From an uncultured Eubacteriales bacterium (lineage in GTDB: Bacteria; Bacillota; Clostridia; Oscillospirales; Acutalibacteraceae): a DNA stretch of 11,989 nt. The translations under genes and the position numbers were made by a program. Positions within the stretch are counted from its first letter, which is position 1. Each line of letters opens with the position of its first letter. This document shows positions 1 to 5,800 of the stretch, in pieces. The stretch covers positions 1 through 11,989 of the forward strand of contig CAKSOB010000042.1 of NCBI GenBank assembly GCA_934476545.1, in the 5' to 3' direction. Under the pieces are notes generated by a model. The model was not told where the DNA came from, ran no database searches, and was given only the letters and a program-made list of their open reading frames with translations.

Positions 1-1
1 G

Positions 2-697
2 GATGACTCCAATCAGGATGACAACACCGGTAAAGATGATAATACGGGCAAGGATGACAACACCGGCAAGGATGATGACACCGGCAAAGACGACAACACC
101 GTTAGGGAGTCCAGTCGCTTGAAGGCATTCTCTGTGAAGCAGACCAAGAATTCCATTACCGTTGACTGGGTTCGTCACGCCGGCGCAGACGGCTACATCC
201 TCTTGGGCTCCCAGTGCAATACTTACAAGCATATCAGAAAGCTCAAGCAAATTGCAGTGTTTCCAAGCGAGAACAGACTGACCTATACCCAGAAGAATCT
301 GAAGAACGATACCTACTACAAGTATGTGGTAAAGGCTTACAAGATTGTAAACGGCAAGAAAAAGGTAATTGCTGTTTCTACCAATATTCATGTAACCACA
401 ACCAGCAAGCGTTACGGCATTGAAAAGGCGGTTGCGATCAAGAGCATCGGCAACAAGAAAAACACCTTGACCTATACCATGCAAAAGGGCAAGAAGGCAC
501 AAATCAAAGCGGAGAGCGTATTCCGCAACGATAAGCCGTCCTTGTTCCACCGTGGCATCAGCTACGAAAGCAGCAACAAGAAGGTTGCAAAAGTAACTGA
601 CAAGGGTGTCATTAAGGCAGTAGGAAAGGGTACTTGCAAGATTTGGGTTTATGCACAGAACGGTGTGTATAAAGAACTGAAAATCACTGTAAAATAA
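2..697 (+). CDS. 3' end of surface/secreted protein with Asp-rich repeats, Fn3-like and Big2-like domains (partial)
   Basis: The reading frame is open from the window edge to a TAA at 695-697, so 231 C-terminal residues are visible and the start lies outside. It begins with an Asp-rich linker of six-residue DDNTGK units. A fibronectin type III-like beta domain follows (about residues 42-133; core around TYYKYVVKAYKIVNGKK). The last ~90 residues look like a bacterial Ig-like group 2 (Big2) domain, with the typical SSNKKVAKVTDKGVIKAVGKGT stretch split over residues 189-210. Such modules are found in extracellular adhesins and wall-associated enzymes of Gram-positive bacteria, so an exported protein is inferred. 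The C terminus (KITVK) has no LPXTG sorting signal and no final membrane helix, so any anchor or catalytic domain must lie upstream. The exact function cannot be read from this part. A TTG at 119 is in frame but is not a real start, because the coding pattern continues through it. Confidence 0.85.
   Translation, partial: DDSNQDDNTGKDDNTGKDDNTGKDDDTGKDDNTVRESSRLKAFSVKQTKNSITVDWVRHAGADGYILLGSQCNTYKHIRKLKQIAVFPSENRLTYTQKNLKNDTYYKYVVKAYKIVNGKKKVIAVSTNIHVTTTSKRYGIEKAVAIKSIGNKKNTLTYTMQKGKKAQIKAESVFRNDKPSLFHRGISYESSNKKVAKVTDKGVIKAVGKGTCKIWVYAQNGVYKELKITVK
17..103 (+). repeat. 18-bp tandem coding repeat, DDNTGK units
   Basis: Four full 18-bp units (17-34, 35-52, 53-70, 71-88) and a partial fifth (89-103) encode DDNTGK, DDNTGK, DDNTGK, DDDTGK and DDNTV. 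A degenerate unit, DDSNQ, precedes them at 2-16. Units differ mainly at third codon positions (gat/gac, aac/aat, acc/acg, aaa/aag), so the peptide is better conserved than the DNA. The array probably continues left of the window. It is a hydrophilic, acidic spacer between extracellular modules; Ca2+ binding is conceivable but not shown. Confidence 0.9.
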
Positions 698-736
698 GAG
701 AGAACCTCTGATTGAAGGGATGTTCCTCTTATGAAG

Positions 737-769
737 AAAGCGGCAGGGGAAACCACCTCTGCCGCTTTT
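737..769. terminator. Bidirectional intrinsic terminator between convergent genes
   Basis: A ten-base perfect stem (737-746 with 759-768) centred on CGGCAG/CTGCCG can be extended inward by three or four pairs around an AAACCA loop. The plus-strand side ends in TTTT and then TATTTTG. It lies between the surface-protein stop at 697 and the end of the minus-strand spoIID-like gene at 778, so it can serve both. The U-tract is better on the plus strand. Confidence 0.85.
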
Positions 770-777
770 GTATTTTG

Positions 778-1857
778 TTAGGAAGGTTGGACGAAATCTG
801 TGCCGGGGTAGTACCATGCTAAAATTTCCTTGTAGGTTTTGCCTTGCTCTGCCATAGCGTTGGCGCCGTATTGGCTCATGCCTACACCATGCCCGTAGCC
901 CAATACCGTAAAGGTAAAGGCTCCGTTTTGATAGCTTACGGAGAAGTTAGAGGAGCGTAGAGAGAATAAATTCCGTGCTTCCACACCGTCCAGTGTGGCG
1001 CTGCCGATTTGAATGGTCTTGATGGCTCCGGAATCGGTTCGGGTACATTTCCCAATCCAGTCTTTGGGATTGCTTGGCAGCTTACAGTTAGACTCGTGCT
1101 GTTTTACTCGCTGAGATACTTCTTCGGCGGAAAGGGTGCAGGTGGACTTGTAATCATCGGCATACTTGTCCCACGGGCTTGCCACTGCCGTTAAGTAAGG
1201 ATAGGTGCCGCCCCACACATCGCCGCCGTTTTCCGTTTGCCCAGAGGAAATGGCATGGTAGGTGGCGGTAATCAGTTCGCCCTTGTATTGGAGGGTTTCG
1301 CCCAACACGCTGTCCACCGCCTTGGAGAGCCGCTTTTCGTTTTGCTTGTAGTTGTCGCCCCACAGGGCTTTTCGTTGGGCTTTGGTAGTGTAGTAGAGCC
1401 ACGCTTTCGTATTGACGGAGAAATCCGCTTTCTTGCCCTGCTTTCGGCTGTCAACACGCTTTTTACTGTAATAGGTATAGGCTGCCACCGTTTGCGCCTT
1501 TAGAGATTCTTCGGGGCTGTCCGGTGACAGCTCGCAGGCTAAGGTGCCGATGAGAAATTCCCGCTCCGACACATTCAGGATGGAATTGGTGCCGTCGTCC
1601 TGCAATCGGAAGGGCTGCTTGGTTTGCTGTTTGGAGTCGGTTGTCACCGTTACGGCAGACGCGGTTTTTTGCTGCTCTGCCGTTTGCAGAGTGCCGGTCC
1701 GGGGTTCTTTAGAGGAAACGGGACCGGTTTCTGCAATTTTTGTTACCGCTTGGGCAGTTGTATGTTTTGTTTGGTTTGCCAAAAATCCAAAAGACACAAA
1801 GGGAATGGCGAGTATCATTAGGAAAAATAGCGCACATAAAATCAGTTTTTTCTTCAT
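778..1857 (-). CDS. spoIID: SpoIID/LytB-domain peptidoglycan lytic enzyme (stage II sporulation protein D-like)
   Basis: The 359-residue protein has a lysine-rich N terminus and one hydrophobic segment (about residues 5-27), suggesting a membrane-anchored, externally facing protein. A Thr/Gln-rich linker runs to about residue 90 and a SpoIID domain fills the rest. Family hallmarks are LACELSPDSPEESLKAQTVAA, where E109 aligns with the catalytic Glu of SpoIID lytic transglycosylases; YHAISSGQTE (200-209); GYGHGVGMSQYGA (320-332); and WYYPGT near the end. SpoIID works with SpoIIP and SpoIIM in peptidoglycan remodelling during engulfment. Here it stands alone, with no spoIIQ, spoIIR or murA beside it, so a SpoIID paralogue used elsewhere is also possible. 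ATG at 1857 is chosen over an in-frame TTG at 1866 because AGAAAGGA (1867-1874) is nine bases from the ATG but touches the TTG. No clear sigma-E promoter was found upstream. Confidence 0.85.
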   Translation of the reverse strand: MKKKLILCALFFLMILAIPFVSFGFLANQTKHTTAQAVTKIAETGPVSSKEPRTGTLQTAEQQKTASAVTVTTDSKQQTKQPFRLQDDGTNSILNVSEREFLIGTLACELSPDSPEESLKAQTVAAYTYYSKKRVDSRKQGKKADFSVNTKAWLYYTTKAQRKALWGDNYKQNEKRLSKAVDSVLGETLQYKGELITATYHAISSGQTENGGDVWGGTYPYLTAVASPWDKYADDYKSTCTLSAEEVSQRVKQHESNCKLPSNPKDWIGKCTRTDSGAIKTIQIGSATLDGVEARNLFSLRSSNFSVSYQNGAFTFTVLGYGHGVGMSQYGANAMAEQGKTYKEILAWYYPGTDFVQPS

Positions 1858-1866
1858 TCTTCTCAA

Positions 1867-1874
1867 TCCTTTCT
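1867..1874 (-). promoter_or_regulatory. Shine-Dalgarno site that fixes the spoIID-like start
   Basis: Read on the minus strand the site is AGAAAGGA. It ends nine bases before ATG 1857 and directly abuts TTG 1866, which rules the TTG out as an efficient start. Confidence 0.7.
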
Positions 1875-1966
1875 AAAAATCATACAAGATCGGACGGAAA
1901 GGGAACCGGGAGGGGATTTGGGAAATAGAAGTGCTACTATATGTATATGCAAGGGCGCGGGAAAAC

Positions 1967-1995
1967 TTGACTTTCTTTTTTGCCTGTTATACAAT
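1967..1995 (+). promoter_or_regulatory. Sigma-A-type promoter of the membrane-protein gene
   Basis: The -35 box is TTGACT (1967-1972) and the -10 box TACAAT (1990-1995), with a 17-bp spacer. Transcription would start near 2002. It lies upstream of the TTG start at 2075, and shows that upstream extension of that reading frame (back to 1931) is not translated from this transcript. Confidence 0.7.
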
Positions 1996-2057
1996 AAATT
2001 TATCTATCCGTTGGCAGGGGCGATTCTGTTTGACACGCTGCTGCCGAGAACAGAAAA

Positions 2058-2065
2058 GGGAGGTG
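2058..2065 (+). promoter_or_regulatory. Shine-Dalgarno site that fixes a TTG start at 2075
   Basis: GGGAGGTG is a near-complete anti-SD match and ends nine bases before TTG 2075. The in-frame GTG at 2063 lies inside the site itself, so it is unlikely to be the start. Confidence 0.65.
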
Positions 2066-2074
2066 GGAACCGGT

Positions 2075-3358
2075 TTGAAAACCAAATATTTATGGCTGAC
2101 CTTTGGGATCGCATTTCTTTTGGCGGTGCCGCTGCGGGTGTATCAACTGCTGTTTTTGATGGACAGTACCGGATTTTACACCGATGGCGACACCACCTCT
2201 TGGATGATCCTCGGAATTTTGTTTGCCGCAACGGCAATTTTGATCGTGGGGTCGCTGACCGGGAAGAAACTCCCGAAGCGATTTACGCAGACCAGAAACA
2301 TTCCAAGCGGCGTGATCAACGTGCTATTGGGTGCCGGAGCGGTATGCTACTCCATTTGGGAGATTATGCGCCTTGCTGCCCCCAAAGACCCCAACACTTC
2401 GTTGGCAGGGGGCCTGCTGTATGTGGCAATCATTCTGTCCTTTGTAGGTGTGGGCGCCGGAATTGTGTGGATTCTCAACGGTGTCAGCTCGTTCCTCGGG
2501 AAGAATCTGTTGCGGTGGATTCCGACAGCAGGCATTCTGCCGCCGATTTGGATGGCGATTTTGCTGTTCATCCAAACGGTGCAGTTTACCGGAAACTCCA
2601 TTACGCTGAACAATACCGAGCAGCTTTACGATACCACCACGTTGGTATTCATGGCGCTGTTTGCCTTTAACCACTGCAAGATGATTGCAGGCGCACAGGG
2701 CAAAAAGTGCGGCAAGCGAGTATACGGCTACGGACTGCCTATGGTGCTGTTCGGTGTGATTTCCGCACTGCCGGGCATTTTGTCCGCGCTGTTTCACACC
2801 ACAGACGCAGGCTCCTTCGGGTGGCTGTTCAGCTTGGTGGTACTGCTGCTTTCGCTTTCCGCAGTGGTCTTTCTCATGCTTTTGCCACGTCCAAAGGATG
2901 CCTTTGAGGAGGAACTGGTAGAGGTTCCGGCAGAAGAGGAAGAAACACCGAAGCCGGAGCAGGCGGAAAAAACCGTCAAGACCGAGGCAGCCGAAGAGGA
3001 TGAAGAAGAACTGCCGGAAGAAGAGGACAACCAGTTGGCATTCTTCCGCATCTTTAAAAAGGCTTGGAAAGCAATCGTTACCTTCTTGTTTGGAAAACGA
3101 AAAAAGAAAAAGAAGAAGGTTATTCAGTGGGAGCCGGGTGAGTTGGACGAGCAACCTACCAAGCGGCTGGATGAAAGCTGGCGGCTGGATTTCTACGGTA
3201 TTCAGCGGGACGAGGCAGACGAGCCGTACTATCCGGAGGTCTTTGATTTGAGTCCGGAGGAACTGGAGCGGAGAAAGGCGCGGCACTTGGCTTCTCAGGC
3301 ACCGGACCCGGAGCCGGAAAATGAAAAAGGCAGAAAACGCAAGAAGAAAGCGGAATGA
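2075..3358 (+). CDS. Uncharacterised polytopic membrane protein with charged C-terminal tail
   Basis: I do not recognise this family. The 427-residue protein has about eight hydrophobic helices (approximately residues 5-28, 43-61, 79-99, 112-135, 148-170, 189-205, 219-240 and 249-270), joined by short loops. A long hydrophilic tail follows: an acidic stretch (276-320, many Glu runs), a probable amphipathic helix (FFRIFKKAWKAIVTFLFG, 322-339), a lysine cluster (339-348), then a mixed-charge end rich in Glu/Lys/Arg. An even helix number and the lysine cluster suggest that both termini face the cytoplasm (inference). No enzyme or transporter motif is visible. TTG 2075 is chosen because a good Shine-Dalgarno site lies just upstream and a sigma-A promoter (1967-1995) sits inside any longer version. 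It is transcribed on its own, between the divergent spoIID-like gene and gap, which has a separate promoter. Confidence 0.8.
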   Translation: MKTKYLWLTFGIAFLLAVPLRVYQLLFLMDSTGFYTDGDTTSWMILGILFAATAILIVGSLTGKKLPKRFTQTRNIPSGVINVLLGAGAVCYSIWEIMRLAAPKDPNTSLAGGLLYVAIILSFVGVGAGIVWILNGVSSFLGKNLLRWIPTAGILPPIWMAILLFIQTVQFTGNSITLNNTEQLYDTTTLVFMALFAFNHCKMIAGAQGKKCGKRVYGYGLPMVLFGVISALPGILSALFHTTDAGSFGWLFSLVVLLLSLSAVVFLMLLPRPKDAFEEELVEVPAEEEETPKPEQAEKTVKTEAAEEDEEELPEEEDNQLAFFRIFKKAWKAIVTFLFGKRKKKKKKVIQWEPGELDEQPTKRLDESWRLDFYGIQRDEADEPYYPEVFDLSPEELERRKARHLASQAPDPEPENEKGRKRKKKAE

Positions 3359-3366
3359 TTGGGGGC

Positions 3367-3399
3367 TTTGCCGAAAAAGTATGTGAAATTTTTGGCAAA
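3367..3399 (+). terminator. Possible weak terminator or 3' hairpin after the membrane-protein gene
   Basis: TTTGCC (3367-3372) pairs with GGCAAA (3394-3399) and an inner AAAAA/TTTTT adds five pairs after a bulged G; the loop is ten bases. The stem starts nine bases after the stop codon. No continuous T-tract follows, so it may only protect the mRNA end. Confidence 0.35.
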
Positions 3400-3426
3400 T
3401 ATAATTGGAAATCTGTCCAAAAGCAC

Positions 3427-3455
3427 TTGTAAATTTGTCCGAAATGGACTATAAT
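3427..3455 (+). promoter_or_regulatory. Sigma-A-type promoter of gap
   Basis: The -35 box is TTGTAA (3427-3432) and the -10 box a perfect TATAAT (3450-3455), spacer 17 bp, giving a start near 3462 and a leader of about 37 bases. The spacer holds GTCC-N5-GGAC (3437-3449). An AAATcTGTCC/AAATtTGTCC pair is repeated 22 bp apart (3409 and 3431), so an operator may overlap this promoter. Confidence 0.75.
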
Positions 3456-3498
3456 AAAACCCATAGAAGTACATAAATGTTTTAGGAGGATTTTTCTT

Positions 3499-4512
3499 AT
3501 GGCAATTAAAGTTGGTATCAATGGTTTTGGTAGAATCGGTCGTTTTGTATTCCGCGCAGCAGTAGAGCGTGACGACATTGAGATCGTTGGCATTAACGAC
3601 CTGTGCGCAGTAGACTACCTGGCATATATGCTGAAGTACGACACCATGCACGGTCAGTTCAACGGCACAATCGAGGCTGACGTAGAGAACTCCAAGCTGA
3701 TCGTAAACGGCAAAGAGATTCGTGTAACCGCTTGCAGAGATCCGAAGGAGCTGAAGTGGGACGAGGTTGGCGCAGAGTATGTTGTAGAGTCCACCGGTCT
3801 GTTCCTGACAAAGGAGAAGGCACAGGCTCACATCGACGCAGGTGCAAAGTATGTTGTAATGTCTGCTCCTTCCAAGGATGACACCCCAATGTTCGTTTGC
3901 GGCGTAAACGACGACAAGTACGAGAAGGGCACCCAGTTTGTTTCCAACGCTTCCTGCACCACAAACTGCTTGGCTCCTATCGCTAAGGTTCTGAACGACA
4001 AGTTCGGCATTGTAGACGGTCTGATGACCACTGTTCACTCCACCACAGCTACCCAGAAGACCGTTGACGGACCTTCTATGAAGGACTGGAGAGGCGGCCG
4101 TGCTGCAGCAGGCAACATCATTCCTTCCTCCACCGGCGCTGCAAAGGCTGTTGGTAAAGTTATCCCAGAGCTGAACGGTAAGCTGACCGGTATGTCCATG
4201 CGTGTTCCTACCCTGGATGTTTCCGTTGTTGACCTGACTGTAAACCTGGCGAAGCCTGCTACCTACGCAGAGATCTGCGCAGCAATGAAAGAGGCTTCTG
4301 AGGGTGAGCTGAAGGGCATTCTGGGTTACACAGAGGACGCAGTTGTTTCTTCCGACTTCCTGGGTGACGCAAGAACTTCTATCTTCGATGCAAAAGCAGG
4401 TATCGCTCTGACCGATACTTTCGTAAAGGTTGTTTCTTGGTACGATAACGAGATCGGTTACTCCAATAAGGTTCTTGACCTGATTGCAAGAATGGCAAAG
4501 GTAAACGGCTAA
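3499..4512 (+). CDS. gap: Glyceraldehyde-3-phosphate dehydrogenase, type I (NAD-dependent)
   Basis: The 337-residue enzyme has the usual length. It carries out the NAD+- and phosphate-dependent oxidation of glyceraldehyde 3-phosphate to 1,3-bisphosphoglycerate in cytoplasmic glycolysis. Visible signatures are the Rossmann loop GINGFGRIGR (6-15), the acidic residue after the second strand (GIND, D34) that suits NAD, the active-site SNASCTTNC with C153, and H180 in TTVHSTTATQ. The C-terminal SWYDNEIGYSN (313-323) is also typical. An AGGAGG site (3484-3489) lies nine bases before the ATG. The codon choice (GTA/GTT, AAG, GCA, CTG) looks like that of a highly expressed gene and resembles rpsP and ptsH here more than the neighbouring genes. 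It has its own promoter and a strong terminator, so it is a single-gene unit: no pgk, tpi or cggR follows or precedes it. Confidence 0.98.
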   Translation: MAIKVGINGFGRIGRFVFRAAVERDDIEIVGINDLCAVDYLAYMLKYDTMHGQFNGTIEADVENSKLIVNGKEIRVTACRDPKELKWDEVGAEYVVESTGLFLTKEKAQAHIDAGAKYVVMSAPSKDDTPMFVCGVNDDKYEKGTQFVSNASCTTNCLAPIAKVLNDKFGIVDGLMTTVHSTTATQKTVDGPSMKDWRGGRAAAGNIIPSSTGAAKAVGKVIPELNGKLTGMSMRVPTLDVSVVDLTVNLAKPATYAEICAAMKEASEGELKGILGYTEDAVVSSDFLGDARTSIFDAKAGIALTDTFVKVVSWYDNEIGYSNKVLDLIARMAKVNG

Positions 4513-4537
4513 TTCCGTTTTCTCATTCTAAATATAG

Positions 4538-4579
4538 AAAGACCGTTGTGTGGCGCAATGACCGCACAGCGGTCTTTTT
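4538..4579 (+). terminator. Strong intrinsic terminator of gap
   Basis: A 16-pair stem (4538-4553 with 4562-4577, two G-U pairs) encloses an eight-base loop, CGCAATGA, and ends in TTTTT (4575-4579). The stem starts 25 bases after the gap stop codon. Confidence 0.93.
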
Positions 4580-4591
4580 GTGTCAGATTTA

Positions 4592-4620
4592 TTGACAAAG
4601 CCTTGCCCGCCCGTTACAAT
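4592..4620 (+). promoter_or_regulatory. Sigma-A-type promoter of the 204-residue gene
   Basis: The -35 box is a perfect TTGACA (4592-4597) and the -10 box TACAAT (4615-4620), spacer 17 bp. It lies right behind the gap terminator, giving a start near 4627 and a leader of about 28 bases. Confidence 0.8.
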
Positions 4621-4654
4621 AAAAGAAATATGCTTTGTCAAGGAGGCGACGGTT

Positions 4655-5269
4655 ATGTGGAAAAAGAAAAAGGACCCTTTATTGGAGTTGTTGGGCTACG
4701 ATTCAGAGCAGGATTTTGTGACGGCAGACGATGTGCTGAAGGAGCAAATGAATCGCATTATGGACGGCGATTTGGTTTTGATTGTGGAAACCGCCGGATT
4801 GAAAACCTTATCCGCCGCCGAGATTGCAGGGTGGAGCGGTATTGTAAAGGGACACGCCTCCCGGTATGTGCGCCGCTTCTTTGAGAAGTCTTTTTTCACT
4901 GTGGACGATGTGGAGGAGGACGCAGACGAAACGAAAGCCACCATCCACCTGATTGGCGAAACCGTCAGCGGAGAGGAGCTGTGCCGCCGTGCCTTGAAAA
5001 CCTTGGCAAAGCACAAGGATACCTTGCAGTTGTTTGAGGGCAAGCCGGATATGCGGAAAATCGGCAGAGCCATGGATTTGATTAACGTAGAGATTGCTGC
5101 TCTGACCACCGCGCCGGTGGAGGGGAGCATCACCATGGAGAAGCAGAACGGGCAGTGGAAGCTGACCGACAGCGATGCGCTTTCTCGTGTGATGATTCGA
5201 GGTTCGTTGGTAGAACTGGAGCAGGTGATGCAGAATGCCTTTGCGAAAAAGCTGAAAATCGAGCAATAA
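4655..5269 (+). CDS. Uncharacterised soluble protein, 204 residues
   Basis: I do not recognise this protein. It opens with MWKKKKDPLLELLGYDSEQDF and has no signal peptide, lipobox or membrane helix, so it is probably cytoplasmic. The first ~90 residues look helical and moderately acidic, including a DDVEEDADE stretch (about 82-90). The second half alternates predicted strands and helices (ATIHLIGETVSGEEL, GSITMEKQNGQWKLTDSD). The latter pattern, a strand with a GQWK turn, recalls NTF2/DUF4878-like folds; this is only a resemblance. ATG 4655 is preferred because AAGGAGG (4640-4646) lies eight bases upstream. An in-frame TTG at 4580 falls at the edge of the gap terminator, ahead of this gene's promoter. 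Its own promoter and its own terminator make it an independent unit between gap and ylxM-ffh. Confidence 0.8.
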   Translation: MWKKKKDPLLELLGYDSEQDFVTADDVLKEQMNRIMDGDLVLIVETAGLKTLSAAEIAGWSGIVKGHASRYVRRFFEKSFFTVDDVEEDADETKATIHLIGETVSGEELCRRALKTLAKHKDTLQLFEGKPDMRKIGRAMDLINVEIAALTTAPVEGSITMEKQNGQWKLTDSDALSRVMIRGSLVELEQVMQNAFAKKLKIEQ

Positions 5270-5274
5270 ACCAC

Positions 5275-5298
5275 AAGGCGGCGAAAGCCGTCTTTTTT
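5275..5298 (+). terminator. Intrinsic terminator with GAAA tetraloop
   Basis: AAGGCGGC (5275-5282) pairs with GCCGTCTT (5287-5294), with one G-U pair, around a GAAA tetraloop. A T-tract follows (5293-5298). The stem starts five bases after the stop of the 204-residue gene. Confidence 0.9.
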
Positions 5299-5322
5299 CT
5301 TTGAAAAAATCGAAGAAATCCC

Positions 5323-5351
5323 TTGACATTTATCGAGGGATTCGGTATAAT
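5323..5351 (+). promoter_or_regulatory. Consensus sigma-A promoter of ylxM-ffh
   Basis: Both boxes match consensus exactly: TTGACA (5323-5328) and TATAAT (5346-5351), spacer 17 bp. Transcription should start near 5358, at the left edge of the TGTAAAG/CTTTACA dyad. Confidence 0.92.
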
Positions 5352-5358
5352 TAGCAAC

Positions 5359-5379
5359 TGTAAAGCGTTTTTCTTTACA
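5359..5379 (+). promoter_or_regulatory. Perfect TGTAAAG-N7-CTTTACA dyad at the ylxM-ffh transcription start
   Basis: TGTAAAG (5359-5365) and CTTTACA (5373-5379) are exact inverted repeats around CGTTTTT. The dyad begins eight bases after the -10 box, so it is either a DNA operator at +1 or a hairpin at the 5' end of the mRNA. I cannot assign it to a known regulator. Confidence 0.5.
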
Positions 5380-5407
5380 CCTGAAAACCGGAATGGCGGG
5401 ATAAAAA

Positions 5408-5773
5408 TTGGCGAAAAATTTAGAGCGCTCGGTGCTGTTGGATTTTTACGGCAGTATGCTGAGCGAAAAACAACGTCGGTTGTTTACAAGCTATTATGAC
5501 GACGACCTTTCTCTGGCGGAGATTGCCGACCTGGAAGGGATGACCCGTCAAGGTGTGCGGGACGGCGTGAAGCGGGCAGAAGCCCAGCTTTGCGAGATGG
5601 AGGAACGGTTGGGGTTGGCTCGGCGGTTCTACCAAATGCAGGAGGGCTTGCAGGAGATTCGCCATTGTGCGGAACAGCTTTCCGAGGCGTGTAAGGAAAC
5701 GAATTCGCAGCAGGTTTTGGAGCGGCTGCTGTTCATTGTGGCGGAGCTGGAACAAGACGAAACGGAACAATAA
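5408..5773 (+). CDS. ylxM: YlxM family SRP-associated HTH protein (UPF0122)
   Basis: The 121-residue protein begins like YlxM proteins (ERSVLLDFYGSMLSEKQRRLFTSYY) and has a sigma-70 region 4-like helix-turn-helix (LSLAEIADLEGMTRQGVRDGVKRAE, about residues 34-58). A helical C terminus follows. YlxM is encoded next to ffh in many Firmicutes; in streptococci it is described as a modulator of SRP, and it binds RNA rather than acting as a classical repressor. TTG 5408 is the only start that keeps the conserved N terminus. The Shine-Dalgarno is weak (GGCGGG at 5395-5400), so translation may be low. It lies 27 bases ahead of ffh and shares its promoter. Confidence 0.9.
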   Translation: MAKNLERSVLLDFYGSMLSEKQRRLFTSYYDDDLSLAEIADLEGMTRQGVRDGVKRAEAQLCEMEERLGLARRFYQMQEGLQEIRHCAEQLSEACKETNSQQVLERLLFIVAELEQDETEQ

Positions 5774-5800
5774 TCATTCCAGTGGGAAAGGAGAGATCTC

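Noticed and set aside
17..103. Regular repeat that might suggest a CRISPR array
   Set aside because: Units are 18 bp and contiguous with no spacers, and they translate into a continuous peptide repeat in frame with a long coding region.
1881..1890. CATACAAGAT, resembling a sigma-E -10 box
   Set aside because: It is on the plus strand, pointing away from the spoIID-like gene, and has no matching -35 element.
2030..2035. Second TTGACA upstream of the membrane-protein gene
   Set aside because: No acceptable -10 box lies 16-18 bp downstream (the sequence there is GAAAAG-like and becomes the Shine-Dalgarno site).
1931..2074. N-terminal extension of the membrane protein to 1931
   Set aside because: A sigma-A promoter (1967-1995) and a Shine-Dalgarno site (2058-2065) lie inside it, and the added residues do not fit the helical protein.
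1918..2670. 250-codon plus-strand open frame overlapping the membrane-protein gene
   Set aside because: It is an out-of-frame shadow. Its product has no hydrophobic pattern or motif, while the other frame does.
2324..3286. 320-codon minus-strand open frame over the membrane-protein gene
   Set aside because: The translation is Cys/Gln/His-rich and low in recognisable structure, with no good start signals. The plus-strand frame has coherent helices, a promoter and a Shine-Dalgarno site.
3295..4038. 247-codon minus-strand open frame across gap
   Set aside because: It is antisense to the clearly identified gap gene and its translation has no recognisable domain. Biased codon use in gap leaves the opposite strand open.
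4580..4654. N-terminal extension of the 204-residue protein to 4580
   Set aside because: It starts at the end of the gap terminator and spans the gene's own promoter; the Shine-Dalgarno site points to ATG 4655.
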